A model generated the notes under the pieces. The model saw only the letters and a list, made by a program, of their open reading frames with translations, was not told the origin of the DNA and made no database searches. The translations under genes and the position numbers were made by a program. DNA of 42,815 nt, taken from assembly GCA_004554775.1 (NCBI GenBank), contig SFKI01000022.1:1-42815 (forward strand), written 5' to 3'. This DNA comes from Subdoligranulum variabile (lineage in GTDB: Bacteria > Bacillota > Clostridia > Oscillospirales > Ruminococcaceae). Below, piece after piece: positions 39,683 to 42,815 of the stretch; within the stretch, counting starts at the first letter, position 1; the number at the start of each line of letters is the position of its first letter.

Positions 39683-40582
39683 TCAACCCTTGGCAGCGCC
39701 GGAGGTGATGCCCTCGACGTAGAACTTCTGCATGATGACAAACAGCACCGAGATGGGGATAGCCACCAGGACGCCGCCTGCGCAGAAGCGGGAGAAGTAG
39801 CTGTTGATCAAAGCCTTTTGCAGCATGTTGTACAGGCCGATTGCCACCGTCCAGTCCGACGAAACGCCGGAGTTCAGGATCATCTTTGCCATAACAAAGT
39901 CGGTCCAGGGCATCAGGAAGGAGTTGATAATGGTGTACACCAAAATCGGGCGGGACATCGGGATAACGATCTGGAAGAAGATGCGCGCTTCCGAAGCGCC
40001 GTCCAGCTTGGCGGCCTCACGCAGGGAAACCGGAACCGTGTCGAAGAAGCCCTTGCAGATCAGGTAGCCCAAACCGGAGGAGCCGGCATAGACCATGATC
40101 AGGCCCGCGTAGGAATTCGTCAGGTTCATGTACTTCAAGACGAAGTAAACTGCGATCATGGCCAGAACGCCCGGGAACAGGTTGACCGTGACGGACAGGT
40201 TTTGCAGCAGCCTGCGGCCCTTGAAGCGGCAGCAGCTTATGGCGTAAGCCACCATCAGCACAAAGCAGGTGGAGATTACGCAGTTAAAGCAGGCCACGAC
40301 CAGGGTGTTCATGAACCAGCGCGGGAACTGTGCTACAGAGTCCGGCTCTGCCATAATGCTGATGTAGTTCCACAGGGTAAAGCCTTCCGGCACAAAGCGG
40401 GTAAAGTTGATGCCCTTATCGGTGGAGAACGAGGTCAGCAGCAGCCAGGCAATGGGCACCAGCCAGATAAAGGCCAGCAGCGCCAGGATAAGATGGCGGA
40501 TGATGGAGAAAATTGTTTTCTTGACGCGGCCCTGTTTGAGCTGTTTCTGCACGGCGGCATCGTTGATGGTAGTGGTACTCAA
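39683..40582 (-). CDS. malG: Maltose/maltodextrin ABC permease, MalG type
   Basis: A 299-residue inner-membrane permease subunit. Six hydrophobic helices are visible, with the first about 28-48. The EAA loop that docks the ATPase is REAAKLDGASEARIFFQIVIP, and the C-terminus GITSGAAKG is the usual MalG ending. Translation begins at a TTG overlapping the malF stop (TTGA at 40579-40582), with AGGAGG upstream, so production is tied to MalF. It works with MalF and a solute-binding protein, importing maltose or maltodextrin-type sugars. No ATPase gene is in view. Confidence 0.94.
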   Translation of the reverse strand: MSTTTINDAAVQKQLKQGRVKKTIFSIIRHLILALLAFIWLVPIAWLLLTSFSTDKGINFTRFVPEGFTLWNYISIMAEPDSVAQFPRWFMNTLVVACFNCVISTCFVLMVAYAISCCRFKGRRLLQNLSVTVNLFPGVLAMIAVYFVLKYMNLTNSYAGLIMVYAGSSGLGYLICKGFFDTVPVSLREAAKLDGASEARIFFQIVIPMSRPILVYTIINSFLMPWTDFVMAKMILNSGVSSDWTVAIGLYNMLQKALINSYFSRFCAGGVLVAIPISVLFVIMQKFYVEGITSGAAKG

Positions 40583-42015
40583 GAGAACGTCGCCTCCTTC
40601 TTATTGATAAAGTGGAAGCACACAACTGTGAACACTGCGCAGACGATAAACACCATGATGCCCAGCACAGCGGCCATCTTGTAGTTGTAGTATTCTTGCG
40701 TCAAGCGGAACAACCAGGTAACCAGCAGGTCGATCTCCTTGGCGTTGGACTGGGCCAGCTGCTGGTTGTTCGTGACAAACACGTCCTGGGTCAGCAGGTA
40801 AATAACGTTGAAGTTGTTGACGTTCTTGACAAAGTCCGTGACGAGCGACGGTCCCTGCACGCTGAGCAGGTAGGGCAGCTTGATGCGGAAGAACATCTGA
40901 ACCGGGTTCGCACCGTCTATGCGGGCGGCCTCGATCATGTCGGCGGGAATGTTCATCAGCACGCCGGTAGCGATCAGCATCTGGTACGGCACGCCGATCC
41001 AAATGTTGATCATGATGATGGTGAACATGGCCCAGCCCGGCTGGGTCAGGAACGGAATGTAACTAAGGCCCTTGTCCAACAGGCCGATGTTATGCAGGAA
41101 ATCCGTAACTCCGGCGTTGGCCATCATTGTGTTGAAGATGCCGTTGTTGGAGAAGAAGTTGCGTACCAGAAGCAGCGTAACGAACTGAGGCACGGCGATG
41201 GTCACCATGAACAGGGTGCGCCAGAGCTTCGGGCATTTGGTCTTGTTGTCATTGATGAACATTGCCATCAGGATGCCGCCGAAGAAGGTGGTAAAGGTGG
41301 CAAAGAACGCCCAGACCAGCGTCCAGGTCAACACCTTGGCGAAGGAGTAGCCGAAGGTCGAGGTCATACCGCCGCCGCCAAACAGCGTGAAGAAGTTGGT
41401 CAGGCCGACCCAGGTGAACAGGTCGTTCGGGGGCATGTGCTGCTGGTCATAGTTCGTAAACGCGACCGCAATCAGGATGAACAGCGGCACGATGGTAAAT
41501 ACCACAACGCCCAGCACAGGCAGGGTCAGCAGCGTGACATAGAACTTTTCGTTCAGGTAGACGTTGATGTCCTGTAAAAAGTTGTTCGTCTTTTTGCCCG
41601 CTGCGCGGATTTTTTGCAGTTGGTAGTTGGATGTGACCACCATCATGGCGGCCGCGATCAGCGCGGCGATGACCACGAAGGAAATCATGCTCATCAGCAG
41701 GATCTCGAAGGAGTTATCGTAATTGTTCACGACGTTTTTCATCGTCGTAACGTCGAACACCATCTCCATTTTGACAGTGCCCAGCGTACCGAATTTGGCA
41801 AGGTTCGGCGCACCGTAAAATGCCAGGAAGTAAAGCCCCAGACCCTCCACGAGGGTGACAAGGAGCGCTTTCATCAGCTGGCCGTGACCGATATAGCCAA
41901 GACCCCATACCAGGAACGAAACTTTGGTAAAGATATCGCCTTTTGCAAAAGCTTCCCCAAAAGTCTGGAAGAAGTTTTTCTCGCCCGGCATGGCTTGCGT
42001 TGCAGTTTTCGCCAC
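40579..42015 (-). CDS. malF: Maltose/maltodextrin ABC permease, MalF type
   Basis: A 478-residue permease subunit with about eight helices. An extra N-terminal part (about 1-130) with two helices and a YIGHGQLMKALLVTLVEG segment precedes the core, as in Firmicutes MalF proteins. The EAA loop is IEAARIDGANPVQMFFRIKLP. The start is GTG at 42015 with AAAGGGGA seven bases upstream. It precedes and overlaps malG. Between the binding-protein gene and malF lies a 12-bp hairpin, so expression below the binding protein is expected. Confidence 0.94.
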   Translation of the reverse strand: MAKTATQAMPGEKNFFQTFGEAFAKGDIFTKVSFLVWGLGYIGHGQLMKALLVTLVEGLGLYFLAFYGAPNLAKFGTLGTVKMEMVFDVTTMKNVVNNYDNSFEILLMSMISFVVIAALIAAAMMVVTSNYQLQKIRAAGKKTNNFLQDINVYLNEKFYVTLLTLPVLGVVVFTIVPLFILIAVAFTNYDQQHMPPNDLFTWVGLTNFFTLFGGGGMTSTFGYSFAKVLTWTLVWAFFATFTTFFGGILMAMFINDNKTKCPKLWRTLFMVTIAVPQFVTLLLVRNFFSNNGIFNTMMANAGVTDFLHNIGLLDKGLSYIPFLTQPGWAMFTIIMINIWIGVPYQMLIATGVLMNIPADMIEAARIDGANPVQMFFRIKLPYLLSVQGPSLVTDFVKNVNNFNVIYLLTQDVFVTNNQQLAQSNAKEIDLLVTWLFRLTQEYYNYKMAAVLGIMVFIVCAVFTVVCFHFINKKEATFS

Positions 42016-42064
42016 AGCGAAGTCCCCTTTCGTTCACACAATCTTCATAAATCATACGGATAAA

Positions 42065-42107
42065 ACAGCCCGCTTGCATCGTTCGTTTTCTATCACAAGC
42101 GGGCTGT
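42065..42107 (-). terminator. Intercistronic hairpin between malE and malF
   Basis: ACAGCCCGCTTG (42065-42076) pairs perfectly with 42096-42107 across a 19-base loop; on the minus strand TTTTATCC follows. It probably acts as a leaky terminator, giving more binding protein than permease, a common arrangement in importer operons. Confidence 0.75.
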
Positions 42108-42149
42108 CTTATCAGATCATTTCTTTAGTATTATAGATAGGAGCAGAGA

Positions 42150-42815
42150 TTACTGGGTAACAGGAGCGGTGATACCGGCGACAGCATCATCGACCAAAGT
42201 CTGGGTGTCCTTGCCATCGGGGTTGCCGTTGACGCAGATGGAACCGAGGGTCTCAGCGGAAGCCCAGAAGTTGCCGCCAACGCGCTGCAGGTTAGCGTAC
42301 TCGGACTGGGCAACAACAGCGGTCAGAGCCGGAGAAGAAGCGGCTGCCAGAGCGTTGGTGTTGGAGGGGCCCTGTGCGCGCTGCTGGAAGCGGAGGGTCT
42401 CGTTCTCTTCGTTGGTAACGAAGTCGGCCAGCAGCATAGCAGCACCGACGTTAGCGCTGTGGGGGTTGACACCGATCAGTTTGTAGCCGGAGAAGGAGGC
42501 CATCTGGACCTGCTCACCGTTCAGGGTGTAGGTAGGCAGCTTGCAGGCGGCGTAGTTGTCGCCCCAAACTTCAGCAGCGTCGTTTGCACGCCAGGTGCCG
42601 TTGACGCCAGCAACCAAAGTGCCGTCCTTCAGCTTACCGGTGAACTCCTCGTCCTTCAGGGCGATGAAGCCGGGGTTCTTACAGATATCAATGACAGCCT
42701 GGGTAACGTCAGCGCCCGGGGCCTCATTCCAGTTGCAGACGGTATTCACGCCGTCATCAGCCAGGCCCAGGTTCAAGCCGGCGCCAGCATAGAAGCTGTA
42801 CAGGTACCAGCCGTT
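42150..42815 (-). CDS. malE: Sugar ABC transporter solute-binding protein, N-terminus outside window
   Basis: The C-terminal 221 residues of an extracellular binding protein, open to the window edge. Segments such as GTLVAGVNGTWRANDAAEVW, LPTYTLNGEQVQMASFSGYK, NEENETLRFQQRAQGPSNT and the terminal WASAETLGSICVNGNPDGKDT match the MalE/maltodextrin-binding family. The lipobox and signal peptide would lie outside the window. Its position before malF and malG supports a maltose or maltodextrin role, but other alpha-glucosides are possible. Confidence 0.9.
   Translation of the reverse strand, partial: NGWYLYSFYAGAGLNLGLADDGVNTVCNWNEAPGADVTQAVIDICKNPGFIALKDEEFTGKLKDGTLVAGVNGTWRANDAAEVWGDNYAACKLPTYTLNGEQVQMASFSGYKLIGVNPHSANVGAAMLLADFVTNEENETLRFQQRAQGPSNTNALAAASSPALTAVVAQSEYANLQRVGGNFWASAETLGSICVNGNPDGKDTQTLVDDAVAGITAPVTQ

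Noticed and set aside
1..42815. tRNA, rRNA and known riboswitch classes
   Set aside because: I looked in the intergenic gaps and saw no cloverleaf with a GTTCGA-type arm, no rRNA stretches and no riboswitch core I could support. A covariance search would be needed to exclude weak ones.

Overview
The window is GC-rich, gene-dense DNA with strong AGGAGG-type ribosome sites, short intergenic gaps and many dispersed hairpin repeats. Gene content (NADP-type glutamate dehydrogenase, oleate hydratase, KtrAB potassium uptake, a MalEFG-type sugar importer, LPxTG surface proteins) fits a gut Gram-positive Clostridia of the Oscillospiraceae, probably near Faecalibacterium, Gemmiger or Subdoligranulum. 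That placement is inference: there is no rRNA or tRNA to anchor it.

Layout. 1-6050: partial gdhA, then a four-gene minus-strand unit (response regulator, histidine kinase, membrane protein, lipoprotein). 6183-7772: a shortened GH3-like protein that lacks the nucleophile region. 7829-13446: a five-gene minus-strand pilus operon whose order (tip adhesin, catalytically degenerate signal-peptidase homologue, backbone pilin, class B sortase, LPQTG anchor pilin) matches the streptococcal FCT locus. 13610-17549: manA, a GIY-YIG/GNAT fusion, a MYG1-type exonuclease and an M24 peptidase. 17649-20364: yfcE, then ktrB-ktrA. 20395-21891: divergent promoters, a 15-codon leader peptide, an attenuator-like terminator and an MFS transporter. 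22065-25556: an XRE membrane regulator, ridA and oleate hydratase. 25724-32326: an accessory stretch with a sorting-signal remnant, a TetR regulator, unknown genes, a MITE-like element, a frameshifted membrane-protein gene, a C39-like protein without its catalytic residues, and a MATE pseudogene. 32488-36781: an Xaa-Pro aminopeptidase and, divergently, two adjacent CobW/COG0523-type GTPases, one with a long His/Cys-rich insert and one fused to a YcgQ/DUF1980-like domain. 37213-42815: a damaged glycosyltransferase, an M32 carboxypeptidase and a malE-malF-malG importer cut by the window edge.

How the genes work together. The pilus operon carries a complete Gram-positive pilus assembly line except the housekeeping sortase needed for final wall anchoring, which must lie elsewhere. 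KtrA and KtrB form a potassium uptake system. The two CobW-like genes look like a metal-handling pair. The sugar importer lacks its ATPase here, as is usual when a shared MsmX-type ATPase serves several importers.

The most notable observations are the FCT-like pilus locus outside the streptococci, the paired metallo-GTPases with a new domain combination, the leader-peptide attenuator upstream of the MFS gene, and a modular hairpin repeat family with constant flanks and interchangeable palindromic cores.
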